From positions 1 through 48,793 of the forward strand of contig NZ_JACSWA010000336.1 in NCBI RefSeq assembly GCF_016888125.1: a stretch of 48,793 nucleotides of DNA, written 5' to 3'. This DNA comes from Spirulina sp. CCY15215. GTDB taxonomy: Bacteria > Cyanobacteriota > Cyanobacteriia > Cyanobacteriales > Spirulinaceae. The notes beneath the pieces were generated by a model. The model made no database searches and was not told where the DNA came from. It saw only the letters and a list, made by a program, of their open reading frames with translations. How positions within the stretch are numbered: the first letter of the stretch is position 1; each line of letters begins with the position of its first letter. Shown here one piece after another: positions 20,520-27,660 of this stretch. A program made the translations under genes and the position numbers.

Positions 20520-20593
20520 GCCGCGCAAGTTTAGAGGGCTTTTTAGATCGATTTTAGAGTCGAGTATGTATGCCTTCTGTATTGGGGCGCGGC
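20520..20593 (-). ncRNA. Y RNA 1, short form without tRNA-like head
   Basis: Terminal stem of 7 bp (20520-20526 with 20587-20593). The transcript strand begins GCCGCGCCCCAA and ends AAACTTGCGCGGC, the same ends as the four RNAs upstream. An inner helix AGAAGGC / GCCCTCT with one A-C mismatch and the shared ACATAC follow. The head is only a small TCGA...TCGA loop. It is about 74 nt and lies 135 bp before the Ro-like start. The strand follows from the tRNA-like siblings and the genes. Interpretation: the minimal Ro-binding Y RNA of the set. Confidence 0.75.
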
Positions 20594-20662
20594 GACATCT
20601 GCCAGTATAACGTTAGATTTGGGTTAATGTCAAGAGTTGGGATTGTGCAAGCAATTCTAGAA

Positions 20663-21046
20663 CTACTTCAGAGATATGATTGCGCCGAAAGACTCGAGAT
20701 TGGCTTTGATTTTCAAACCATCTTCCGGTGTAACGGCTTGCTTAACAATACTTGGCGTAGAATTAACCAAGGTTTTTGCATTTTTCAAGCCCAATCCCGT
20801 TACATTCCAAACTGCTCTGGTAATTGCTGCTTTTTTGTTCTTCGGTGCAGTTTCCAGAACCACATCAACCATTGTAAAATCGTCTGGTTTGGCTGTAATT
20901 TCCTGATGAATGAGGGAGACAAACTTCACTTTCATCGGGGAGGCATCTACACCAAAGTTCTTTTCAATTTGTTTGATGAGTTCGGCAGCTTCAACCAAGG
21001 TCAAGGTTTTCATTTGCTCGATAATTGTCATCACTTTTACAGACAT
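20663..21046 (-). CDS. Ribosomal protein L7/L12 paralogue in the Ro/Y RNA locus
   Basis: 127 residues from ATG 21046, chosen because GGGGAGG lies just upstream; a GTG at 21055 is less likely. The N-terminal helices (TIIEQMKTLTLVEAAELIKQIE) match the L7/L12 dimerisation domain. The C-terminal domain (VVLETAPKNKKAAITRAVW, then TGLGLKNAKTLV and GLKIKANLESFGA) matches the factor-binding domain. The genuine rplL normally sits with rplJ, so this is a second, divergent copy: hinge sequence is replaced (PMKVKFVSLIHQEITAKPDD) and VRGATGLGLKEAK becomes VWNVTGLGLKNAK. It lies between Y RNAs 1 and 2 and is probably co-transcribed. A role in bringing Ro/Y RNA to ribosomes or translation factors is inference. 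Confidence 0.88.
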   Translation of the reverse strand: MSVKVMTIIEQMKTLTLVEAAELIKQIEKNFGVDASPMKVKFVSLIHQEITAKPDDFTMVDVVLETAPKNKKAAITRAVWNVTGLGLKNAKTLVNSTPSIVKQAVTPEDGLKIKANLESFGAIISLK

Positions 21047-21139
21047 TTGACTCACCTCCCCGAGTTCAATGATTTTTGATGAACTGGTGTGAATGGGTTG
21101 ATACTATTTTTATGTGCCTGAAGATTGAGGGAGAATTAA

Positions 21140-21265
21140 GATTTCGCGCAAGTTAAGAAAGCTGTTGTTTTATACACAGGATTTGAACCTGCAATCGCTT
21201 GATCTTGAGTCAAGTGCCTTACCATTTGGCTAGTATGTAAGCTATCAATGTTAGGGCGCGAAATC
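21140..21265 (-). ncRNA. Y RNA 2 with tRNA-like head in normal order
   Basis: A perfect 10-bp terminal stem (21140-21149 with 21256-21265). The transcript has the shared 5' strand CGCGCCCTAAC...TAGCTTACATAC and 3' strand ACAGCTTTCTTAACTTGCGCG. Between them lies a tRNA-like module (21169-21239) in normal order. It is 126 nt long and sits between the L7/L12 paralogue and the 244-residue gene. Confidence 0.85.
21169..21239 (-). tRNA. tRNA-like module of Y RNA 2 (anticodon position CAA)
   Basis: Normal tRNA order: U8-A9, D-arm GCC/GGC with loop containing GG, a 5-bp anticodon stem CTTGA/TCAAG with loop CTCAAGA, 5-nt variable region, T-arm GCAGG-TTCAAAT-CCTGT. The acceptor is degenerate: only about four of seven pairs form and there is no CCA. 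The D-arm looks like tRNA-Gln, but the anticodon position reads CAA. Bacterial tRNA-Leu has a long variable arm and this does not, so it is unlikely to decode. Confidence 0.7.
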
Positions 21266-21271
21266 AATTTT

Positions 21272-22006
21272 TTATTTCGGTTTTATCTGTTTCATTATAG
21301 CCTTAATTTCCTTTTTTGTACAGTGCCTTTTATGAAAAGTGTAAACTTTTTTTCCGTATTCATTCAAGGCTTGCCGATCGCTAATTTTGCGCTGCAAGAG
21401 AATATCAAAAGGCTGGTCTTTTAAAGGAAAGGCTTGTAAGGAAACAAGATACCAAATCCCGTCAATTTTGCGATATTGTCGATCGCGATCGCATTTAATC
21501 ACATCATCCCGATTTTGTTCCTTTTTCTGAGGCTGTTTCTTGGCGATGCAAAGAATGCCTATTTCTGGATGAACATAGAGCTTTCCTTTCCTTCCCCAAT
21601 ATCCTTCATCCAAACGCGATCGCTTTCCATGACGAGCATTTTTTCGATAGGGAATACTATCAATAATAATGACATCTCGTTCGACAAAATCCCAAACGTG
21701 GGAAAGGATATGTTGCCCAGAAAGCGTACTGGTATCCAGTTGATAGCAAAGTTCGCTATAAACTATCTTCCAAGGTTGTCCGGTGTAAGAACGAAGCCAA
21801 CGATACAAAGGCGCGAGATTATCGGAAAAATAGCGAGATTTCCAGTATTTTTTCTTGATGACAAAGGATTTTAATAAACCTTCTTCACTGGCTTCTCTGG
21901 TAATGCGATCGAGGGATTTTTTATATCCCTTCACTTTCTTACAGCTAACTCTCAAACCTCCACGAGGACGTTCGATAACAATTCGATCTAAACGATGTTC
22001 GCTCAC
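21272..22006 (-). CDS. Unrecognised 244-residue basic protein of the Ro/Y RNA locus
   Basis: Starts at GTG 22006; an in-frame TGA two codons upstream limits the start. The protein is strongly basic and rich in Lys/Arg at both ends, with no membrane helix. A central segment (PLYRWLRSYTGQPWKIVYSELC, then DTSTLSGQHILSHVWDFVERDV) and a late segment (YRKIDGIWYLVSLQAF, KDQPFDILLQRKISDRQALNEYG) look like conserved domain cores, but I cannot name the family. Position between Y RNAs 2 and 3 and its charge suggest an RNA- or ribosome-binding factor working with Ro. This is inference from context only. Confidence 0.8.
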   Translation of the reverse strand: MSEHRLDRIVIERPRGGLRVSCKKVKGYKKSLDRITREASEEGLLKSFVIKKKYWKSRYFSDNLAPLYRWLRSYTGQPWKIVYSELCYQLDTSTLSGQHILSHVWDFVERDVIIIDSIPYRKNARHGKRSRLDEGYWGRKGKLYVHPEIGILCIAKKQPQKKEQNRDDVIKCDRDRQYRKIDGIWYLVSLQAFPLKDQPFDILLQRKISDRQALNEYGKKVYTFHKRHCTKKEIKAIMKQIKPK

Positions 22007-22112
22007 AATTCAATCCGAGGTGAAATACTTTTTTAGACAATGTTTCTTCTAGCGATCGCACTAATCTTTGCGAATCACTTCTTAAACTAAAATTGGCTAA
22101 ATAATGAAGCAT
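21945..22112 (-). CDS. Possible small overlapping ORF upstream of the 244-residue gene
   Basis: A 55-codon frame (MLHYLANFSLRSDSQRLVRSLEE...) with a strong GGAGG 8 bases before ATG 22112. It overlaps the start of the 244-residue gene in another frame, by 62 bp. The Shine-Dalgarno is better than that of the larger gene. It may be a real small protein, a translational coupler, or the true N-terminus joined by a frameshift. The last part of the frame (CERTSFRSNCYRTSSWRFES) looks like out-of-frame reading. Confidence 0.35.
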   Translation of the reverse strand: MLHYLANFSLRSDSQRLVRSLEETLSKKVFHLGLNCERTSFRSNCYRTSSWRFES

Positions 22113-22161
22113 TGACATCACCTCCAGATATTCTTAAAATGGAAAACAAAATTGAAATTAA

Positions 22162-22305
22162 GAGCCGCAAAAGTCAGAAAAGCTGTTTTCACAATCTATC
22201 GCGTTCAACCACTCCGCCACAGATGGAATCCATCTGGTGGGATTTGAACCCACGAGATCATTACTGATCTAAAGTATGTAGGCTTTTAAAGTTAGGTTGC
22301 GGCTC
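22162..22305 (-). ncRNA. Y RNA 3 with circularly permuted, tRNA-Ser-like head
   Basis: A perfect 9-bp terminal stem (22162-22170 with 22297-22305). The transcript has the shared 5' strand (CCGCAACCTAAC...AAAGCCTACATAC) and 3' strand (ACAGCTTTTCTGACTTTTGCGG). The head order is: 4-bp variable-arm hairpin (GATC-AGTAAT-GATC), T-arm GTGGG-TTCAAAT-CCCAC, acceptor 3' strand CAGATGG, 3-nt loop, acceptor 5' strand CCATCTG, D-arm with AGTGGTTGAA, then half an anticodon arm reading TGTGAAAA. So the acceptor stem (22220-22236) is closed and the anticodon end opens into the Ro helix. The D-arm and long variable arm resemble tRNA-Ser. Confidence 0.85.
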
Positions 22306-22316
22306 AAAAATTGGAG

Positions 22317-22463
22317 AACCCGCGCAAGTTTGCAAAGCTGTTTTTATACGTCCATTGCTCTACCACTGAGCTACAACCGCATAAACGCGGCTGGCGAGGA
22401 ATCGAACCTGCGACCAATGGATTAACCAAGGTATGTAGGCTTTACGAAGTTGGGGCGCGGGTT
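22317..22463 (-). ncRNA. Y RNA 4 with circularly permuted tRNA-like head
   Basis: A perfect 9-bp terminal stem (22317-22325 with 22455-22463) and the shared strands CGCGCCCCAAC...AAAGCCTACATAC and ACAGCTTTGCAAACTTGCGCG. The head order is: TCCAT (anticodon stem 3' side), variable TGGTC, T-arm GCAGG-TTCGATT-CCT(c)GC with one bulged C, acceptor CAGCCGC, 6-nt loop, acceptor GCGGTTG (22374-22393), U8-A9, D-arm GCTC-AGTGGTA-GAGC, then ATGGA. ATGGA and TCCAT pair as a 5-bp anticodon stem continuous with the Ro helix. It lies 11 bp from Y RNA 3. Confidence 0.87.
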
Positions 22464-22518
22464 AGAAATTGTATTTAATACCGCATAGAACCCAAAATTA
22501 ATATGAAAGAAAAGAGAT

Positions 22519-22652
22519 TACTTCGCGCAAGTTCAAAAAGCTATCATTTGGCTACAAATGCAGGAATTGAACCTACATTCTCTTGATTTACTGTCAAGCG
22601 AGCTACCGTTGCTCTAATTTGTATGTAAGCTATTTAGTTGGGGCGCGAAGTA
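22519..22652 (-). ncRNA. Y RNA 5 enclosing a complete tRNA
   Basis: A perfect 10-bp terminal stem (22519-22528 with 22643-22652). Shared 5' strand CGCGCCCCAAC...TAGCTTACATAC and 3' strand GATAGCTTTTTGAACTTGCGCG. Between them sits an intact tRNA fold with its own acceptor stem and encoded CCA (22549-22623). It is the first Y RNA after the 66-residue gene, and 134 nt long. Confidence 0.85.
22549..22623 (-). tRNA. Complete tRNA-like module of Y RNA 5 (anticodon GUA, encoded CCA)
   Basis: 75 nt: perfect 7-bp acceptor TACAAAT/ATTTGTA, U8-A9, D-arm GAGC-AACGGTA-GCTC, anticodon arm CTTGA-CAGTAAA-TCAAG, 5-nt variable region, T-arm GTAGG-TTCAATT-CCTGC, discriminator G, then CCA. The anticodon would be GUA, but position 33 is A instead of the near-universal U. 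Bacterial tRNA-Tyr has a long variable arm and A73, both missing here. So it folds as tRNA but probably does not decode Tyr. Possible target of RNase P/Z and of tRNA-modifying enzymes. Confidence 0.7.
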
Positions 22653-22705
22653 TAGTCTCAAGGAGCAAAATCTTGGCATTTAAACAAGTACAATTTGGAC
22701 AAATT

Positions 22706-22980
<275 letters not shown>

Positions 22981-23012
22981 GGGGATACGAAAAATTTTTT
23001 TAAATAAAAAGA

Positions 23013-23047
23013 TTCCCCAACCATAATCTTTGATTATGGTTGGGGAA
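23013..23047 (-). terminator. Strong terminator hairpin / dispersed palindrome
   Basis: A perfect 16-bp inverted repeat (23013-23028 with 23032-23047) with a 3-nt loop. Read on the minus strand it is followed by TCTTTTTATTT, a good intrinsic terminator for the pentapeptide gene at 23071. A degenerate copy of the same palindrome lies at 48709-48740, so it is also a dispersed element. Confidence 0.85.
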
Positions 23048-23070
23048 GGTTCAAGATGGTTATATGGGGC

Positions 23071-23847
23071 TTAAAACAATAAAGGAAGAATCGTAGAACC
23101 AATTCCTCCTAGAATTTGTAATAAATCTATCCCCAATCCACTGCCACTTTCAGGATTGTTCTGATGGTTAATGTACTTGATAAAGGATTCCACTGCTTGA
23201 ACTCCCTTTTCATTCCCTTGTTGTGCAAATAATTGAGCAGCAATTTGTACATCCCGCATTGCCCCCTCTTCATCAATTAACCGATATAACATAAAACCCC
23301 GTCCTAAATAAGCAGACGCAAATTGAGGATTGATTTCTAAAGCACGATTATAATTTTCGATCGCACCGATATAATTGTTGCGACTGGCTTCTTCCATTCC
23401 TTTTGTGTAAAAAGTTGCTGCATTTTCCATTGAGTGAGGAAAACCCACTGTTCCTTGAATATAAGCACCATCAAAGCGAGTTCCTAAAAAAGTTGCCCCA
23501 CTTAAATAAGCATTTCGCAAATCTGCCCCAGTAAAATTCGACTCTACTAAAATTGCCCCCGTTAAAATTGCCCCATTGAGGGAGGCACCAGTTAAATTCG
23601 CCCCGCTTAAATCTGCCCCGGTTAAATTCGCTTGGCTGAGATTCGCAAACCGTAAATCTGCCCCTCGCAAATCTGCCCCTCGCAAATCTGCCAAAATCAA
23701 ACCAGCATTCATTAAATCGCACTGAATACATTGTTTGCTGGAGAAAAGTTGGCGCATATCTTCTAGGTTTTCAGCTTTTGCGGGAGTTGAAGCAGAGAGA
23801 GTCGCAACCACAAGGGAAGTCGCGATCGCAAGAGATAATTTGCTCAT
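23071..23847 (-). CDS. Secreted pentapeptide-repeat protein with TPR-like C-terminus
   Basis: 258 residues from ATG 23847, which begins a clear signal peptide (MSKLSLAIATSLVVATLSASTPAKA). After a Cys pair (KQCIQCDL) come about 16 A(D/N)LXX pentapeptides (residues 50-130), forming a right-handed quadrilateral beta-helix. Then a tetratricopeptide-like region (AIENYNRALEINPQFASAYLGRG) at about 165-225 and a hydrophobic tail (LLQILGGIGSTILPLLF). It is probably periplasmic or lumenal. The N-terminal CxxCDL block is shared with the protein at 28516-29478. Function is unknown; a scaffold role is likely. Confidence 0.9.
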   Translation of the reverse strand: MSKLSLAIATSLVVATLSASTPAKAENLEDMRQLFSSKQCIQCDLMNAGLILADLRGADLRGADLRFANLSQANLTGADLSGANLTGASLNGAILTGAILVESNFTGADLRNAYLSGATFLGTRFDGAYIQGTVGFPHSMENAATFYTKGMEEASRNNYIGAIENYNRALEINPQFASAYLGRGFMLYRLIDEEGAMRDVQIAAQLFAQQGNEKGVQAVESFIKYINHQNNPESGSGLGIDLLQILGGIGSTILPLLF

Positions 23848-23983
23848 GGTAGGCGATCGGTAAGGAATTTCTCCCATTTTAGGCGCTAATGGGATTGAGT
23901 GCGATCGCCTAGTTTAAAAAATAAGTTTGGGATAGGCGATCGCTTTTGTGTATTAATCTAATGATAATTCCTCATCAGTCGAA

Positions 23984-24385
23984 ATGCGCCTCCCCGAAGA
24001 ACCCGATCGCCCTTTTTCCATTAACATCATCCCCGCCGTTGATGTTATCTTCGCCATCTTAGCATTCTTCATTTTATCCAGTCTCGAACTTACTCATTCC
24101 CAAGGATTACCCGTTAACTTACCCGAAGCAGTCACAGCATCTTCCCAACAAAACACACCGGTGACGGTGACAATCAACAAAAATGGGACAATTTTTCTCA
24201 ATCGAATTCCCACCACCCTTGAAAACCTCGAAAATGTTATCCGTCCGTTGCTTGCACCCGATGAAACAACAGTTTTAATTAACGCAGACGAACAAACCAA
24301 TCACGGACGAGTAGTAGAAGTTATCGATCGCCTGCGACAACTCGATCGCGTCAAAATTGCGATCGCCGTACAACAGAAACCCTAA
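23984..24385 (+). CDS. ExbD/TolR-family transport protein
   Basis: 133 residues: a short cytoplasmic N-terminus, one transmembrane helix (IIPAVDVIFAILAFFILSSL) with the functionally important Asp at the start of the helix (PAVDVIF), and a periplasmic domain ending in a helix. ExbD works with ExbB to couple the proton gradient to outer-membrane transport. No exbB or tonB is adjacent, so its partner must be elsewhere. It converges with the nucleotidyltransferase gene 4 bp away. Confidence 0.88.
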   Translation: MRLPEEPDRPFSINIIPAVDVIFAILAFFILSSLELTHSQGLPVNLPEAVTASSQQNTPVTVTINKNGTIFLNRIPTTLENLENVIRPLLAPDETTVLINADEQTNHGRVVEVIDRLRQLDRVKIAIAVQQKP

Positions 24386-24389
24386 ACCC

Positions 24390-25580
24390 CTACTCCTCCT
24401 CCGCAATAAAACTCAAAGCTGGATCGCCGCGAAATTCAGCCATAATATCCTTCTCCGGTGGTTCCGCAAGGGGAGGACTTTGGCGAGAATCGGTAATTAA
24501 CCAATCTAAAGCAGCAGCTTTAACATCGATCGCCGTCCCATTCTTGTCCACACAATAGCGCCCAAAAACCAGCTTATCCACCAGACGCACATCTGAACCC
24601 AAGCGAGAATATTCAAAAATAACACTATTATCCACCGTTGCACCGCTACAAATATGGCAACTCGGGCCAATCATCGTCGGACCGACAATTTTTACCCCAT
24701 CCTCAATGCGAGTCATGCCCCCAATATAAACCGGTCCGGTGATATCCACCTTATCGCGATTCATCACCACATTGAGTCCGGTATAAATACCAGGTTCGAT
24801 TTGTTTGCCAGGAATAGAAACATTTTTAATCTTTCCCCCCAAAACAGCGCGAATAGCGTGCCAATAGTCCGGAACCTTGCCAATATCCACCCATTCAAAA
24901 TCCATCGTTACCGCATAAAAAGGCGCACCCATTTCCACCAATTGCGGGAAAAGATCGCCGCCAATATCGTAAACCTTATTGGGAGGAATAAAGTCAATAA
25001 TTTCTGGCTCAAAAATGTAAATTCCCGTATTGATCGTCGTACTGAGGGCATCATCAACATTGGGTTTTTCCTGAAATGCCTTAATCCTCCCCTCCTCGTC
25101 AGTCACCACCACCCCATAACTGGGAACTTGCTCCCGAGGTACATTTTTAGTGACAATCGTGGCGATCGCCCCTTTCTCTTTGTGCAGTTTAACCGCTTCA
25201 GTTAAATTCAAATCAATTAAAGCATCACCACAAAGCACAATAAAAGTATCATCGAAAAAGGGATTAAAATCTTGAATGCGGCGCAATCCTCCCGCAGATC
25301 CCAAAGCCTCCCCCAACAAATGACCATTATTATCAATGCGGCCTTCAAAAGAATAGGCAATTTCCACACCAAAACGCTGTCCATCGCGAAAATAGCTTTC
25401 TATTTCTTCAGCAAGGTGACTGACATTCACCATAATCTGATCGAAACCGTGGTTTCGTAGCAATTCAAGTAAGAATTCCATGACGGGCTTCTGCAAGATG
25501 GGAATCAGAGGCTTAGGAATCGTATAGGTAATGGGACGAACGCGAGTTCCCCGACCTGCTGCCAAAATCATGGCTTTCAT
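24390..25580 (-). CDS. Sugar-1-phosphate nucleotidyltransferase (mannose-1-P guanylyltransferase-like)
   Basis: 396 residues. The N-terminal nucleotidyltransferase domain has the signature LAAGRGTRVRPITYTIPKP, then LCGDALIDL and FEWVDIG. The C-terminal third has left-handed beta-helix hexapeptide-like repeats (GPVYIGGMTRIEDGVKIVGPTMIG). It transfers an NMP to a sugar-1-phosphate to make an activated sugar for polysaccharide or glycan synthesis. GDP-mannose synthesis is the usual annotation for this cyanobacterial subtype; the substrate cannot be fixed from sequence alone. Confidence 0.88.
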   Translation of the reverse strand: MKAMILAAGRGTRVRPITYTIPKPLIPILQKPVMEFLLELLRNHGFDQIMVNVSHLAEEIESYFRDGQRFGVEIAYSFEGRIDNNGHLLGEALGSAGGLRRIQDFNPFFDDTFIVLCGDALIDLNLTEAVKLHKEKGAIATIVTKNVPREQVPSYGVVVTDEEGRIKAFQEKPNVDDALSTTINTGIYIFEPEIIDFIPPNKVYDIGGDLFPQLVEMGAPFYAVTMDFEWVDIGKVPDYWHAIRAVLGGKIKNVSIPGKQIEPGIYTGLNVVMNRDKVDITGPVYIGGMTRIEDGVKIVGPTMIGPSCHICSGATVDNSVIFEYSRLGSDVRLVDKLVFGRYCVDKNGTAIDVKAAALDWLITDSRQSPPLAEPPEKDIMAEFRGDPALSFIAEEE

Positions 25581-25627
25581 ATTAATTTTCCTCGAATTTA
25601 ATCTATCTGCTTGAATTCAACTCGATT

Positions 25628-26419
25628 TTATCCCAATCCACGGTACTGACTCTCGATTAGCGGTTTTATTGTTAGATCCTGATAAAATTCTCTTTGCGCT
25701 AATTCCACTTTAGACTGTGCCGAGAGCAATAATAGCGCCCAAAAAACCCCGACGCGGTGATGAGTAGAAGCATGATTTTTCTCCTCATCCGGTTGAGTTT
25801 CACTCCACCACTGTACCAATTGGTTTAAATCAATAGAGTCGCGATCGCCGGACAGTTGAGGAAAATCTCGCTGAAAGAATGCCTCCAATAAGCCGGCCAT
25901 TTCCGTTAAGTTTTCATTATGGGCAAGTTGGGTAATATGACGCGCGGTTTCTTTTCTAGATTGAGTCCGCTTTTTGACTCGCGGTTGCAAGGACTTGGTT
26001 TCTACCACCGCCGCCATTTCTTGAATCTGTTCGATCAATTCTTGTAGGGTGACGCGACGACGACGCAAAGGGGGTGCAGTGGGACGGCGGCGAATGTGAC
26101 GTTCTAAATGCAGGGGTAGCGCACGTTCTCGGGGATCGAGTTCTTCAGGAATCAATTCTTCTTCCTCTTCTTCTTCTTCTCCCAGTCTCTCTAAAGTATT
26201 GGCTTTCAGGAGAACGAGCATAGATGCCCAGAGGAAGGTTTGACCCGATTGTGGCAAATTTGCCGTTTCGCGATCGCTTTCGGGGGTATTAGTGAGAGAG
26301 AGCTTGCTCAAGTAGCGATCAATAATTTCGATGACATTCACATCCCAAGGGTTAATTTCTCCCTGTTGTGCGAGGTCAAGGAGGACGGAGATCGCTTCTC
26401 GAGCAAAGTTTGTGGTCAT
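25628..26419 (-). CDS. scpA: Segregation and condensation protein A (ScpA)
   Basis: 263 residues, matching ScpA kleisin: N-terminal EAISVLLDLAQQGEINPWDVNVIEIIDRYL, WASMLVLLKANTLE, an acidic linker (EEEEEEEELIPEELDPRERALPLH), and a C-terminal winged helix (ATHHRVGVFWALLLLSAQSKVELAQREFYQDLTI). It bridges the SMC dimer with ScpB in chromosome condensation. The poly-Glu stretch comes from a TCT/TTC run. The LapA-like gene lies 99 bp upstream on the same strand. Confidence 0.93.
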   Translation of the reverse strand: MTTNFAREAISVLLDLAQQGEINPWDVNVIEIIDRYLSKLSLTNTPESDRETANLPQSGQTFLWASMLVLLKANTLERLGEEEEEEEELIPEELDPRERALPLHLERHIRRRPTAPPLRRRRVTLQELIEQIQEMAAVVETKSLQPRVKKRTQSRKETARHITQLAHNENLTEMAGLLEAFFQRDFPQLSGDRDSIDLNQLVQWWSETQPDEEKNHASTHHRVGVFWALLLLSAQSKVELAQREFYQDLTIKPLIESQYRGLG

Positions 26420-26518
26420 GTTTGGAGTGTGGGAGGAGTGGCGAGATGAGGGAATGGGGAAGGAGTGGCAAGATGGAGGACAAATTATTCATCCTTTGTG
26501 CTTTCCCCATGAGCCAAT

Positions 26519-26851
26519 TTATTTTTTGCTGGGTGGGAGGGTGAGTTGCGTTTCGAGTTCTTGTTTGTAGCGCTTGATATCTTTTTCCAATTCTATGATG
26601 CGCTTATCTTTCGATCGCGATGCGTTCAGATCTTGTAGGCTGAGAATCTGGCGTTGTAGTTTCACCCAGACACTGAATAGCCACGCTAAAGTTGCCCCAA
26701 CTCCCAAGGTCAAAATTAACTCTACGGAGAGAGGCGCTTGTACTTTAAAACCAGGAATGAGTTGAATGGTCACCAGTTCGATATTTTCGAGACAAAATAG
26801 CCCGATCGCCAGACTAAAGAGAAAAATAAGCAAAAAGTTGATTTGTCGCAT
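26519..26851 (-). CDS. LapA/DUF1049-domain membrane protein
   Basis: 110 residues from ATG 26851 (MRQINFLLIF), the usual start of the family; ATG 26860 adds three residues. Two transmembrane helices (LLIFLFSLAIGLFCLE and LSVELILTLGVGATLAWLFSVWV) with the N..LVTIQLIPG segment between them, then a coiled coil (KDKRIIELEKDIKRYKQELE). The fold matches lipopolysaccharide assembly protein A domain proteins. Role in cyanobacteria unknown. Confidence 0.85.
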   Translation of the reverse strand: MRQINFLLIFLFSLAIGLFCLENIELVTIQLIPGFKVQAPLSVELILTLGVGATLAWLFSVWVKLQRQILSLQDLNASRSKDKRIIELEKDIKRYKQELETQLTLPPSKK

Positions 26852-27015
26852 GGGAAACATGGGGTATTGCAGATAAATAGAGCAAAAAACTGAGGTATGG
26901 GAAGCGATCGCAATAACTTTGTCAAGTTTGTCGAGAAATCGTTAAAAAAATTTACAATAGAGGCAACAAAGTTCTGCACTTCCAATACCTTACAAAATAT
27001 AAGATATCCTATTCG

Positions 27016-27660
27016 ATGAACATTTCTCTTGCCAATCTGCGCCAAAATTATACTCGTTTCGGATTGAGGGAAGCCGATGCCGATCGCGATCCCATCCAGC
27101 AGTTTAAAGTCTGGTTTGAGGAGGCGATCGCGGTGCAAATTCCCGATGCCAATGCCATGACTCTCGCGACAGCAACCAAGGAGGGCAAACCCACCGCGAG
27201 AATTGTACTGCTGAAAGAGTTCGACGAGGGCGGTTTTGTTTTTTATACCAACTACAACAGCGTCAAGGGTCAGCAATTACAAGATAATGCTGATGCGGCT
27301 TTAGTTTTTTTGTGGAAGTCCCTCGATCGTCAAATTCGCGTGGAAGGTTCTGTAGAGAAGGTTTCCGAGGAAGAGTCCGATCGCTATTTTGCCAGTCGTC
27401 CCCTGGCCTCGCAATTGGGTGCCTGGGCTTCCCAGCAAAGTCAGGCGATCGGCGATCGCGCTGTTCTCGAACAATGTTTTCGCGACCTCGAGCTAAAATA
27501 TGCTCAAGGAGAAGTTCCTCGTCCCCCCCATTGGGGCGGATTTCGCGTCATTCCCACGGCGATCGAATTTTGGCAAGGTCGTCCCAGTCGCCTTCACGAT
27601 CGCCTCTGTTATCATTTACAGGCAGATGGCACATGGACGCGACAACGCCTCGCCCCCTAG
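27016..27660 (+). CDS. pdxH: Pyridoxamine 5'-phosphate oxidase
   Basis: 214 residues, full length. FMN-binding and active-site blocks are present: GKPTARIVLLKEFDEGGFVFYTN, Y.S.KG.QL, FLWKSLDRQIRVEGSVEK, YFASRPLASQLGAWAS, and C-terminal FWQGRPSRLHDRLCY with the RLHDR motif. It oxidises pyridoxine/pyridoxamine phosphate to pyridoxal 5'-phosphate, the last step of the salvage pathway. It stands alone in the + orientation. Confidence 0.95.
   Translation: MNISLANLRQNYTRFGLREADADRDPIQQFKVWFEEAIAVQIPDANAMTLATATKEGKPTARIVLLKEFDEGGFVFYTNYNSVKGQQLQDNADAALVFLWKSLDRQIRVEGSVEKVSEEESDRYFASRPLASQLGAWASQQSQAIGDRAVLEQCFRDLELKYAQGEVPRPPHWGGFRVIPTAIEFWQGRPSRLHDRLCYHLQADGTWTRQRLAP

Noticed and set aside
20570-21079. 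169-residue plus-strand frame spanning Y1 and the L7/L12 gene
   Set aside because: It is antisense to a clear L7/L12 protein; composition is Cys/Phe-rich as expected for a shadow frame.
22160-22310. T-box leader or riboswitch
   Set aside because: There is no T-box sequence or terminator/antiterminator, and the transcripts face away from a synthetase gene; the repeated scaffold points to stand-alone RNAs.
21140-22652. A cluster of ordinary tRNA genes
   Set aside because: Each tRNA-like part lies inside a shared outer helix. Two are permuted, one has a broken acceptor and one has A33, so they are not normal tRNA genes.
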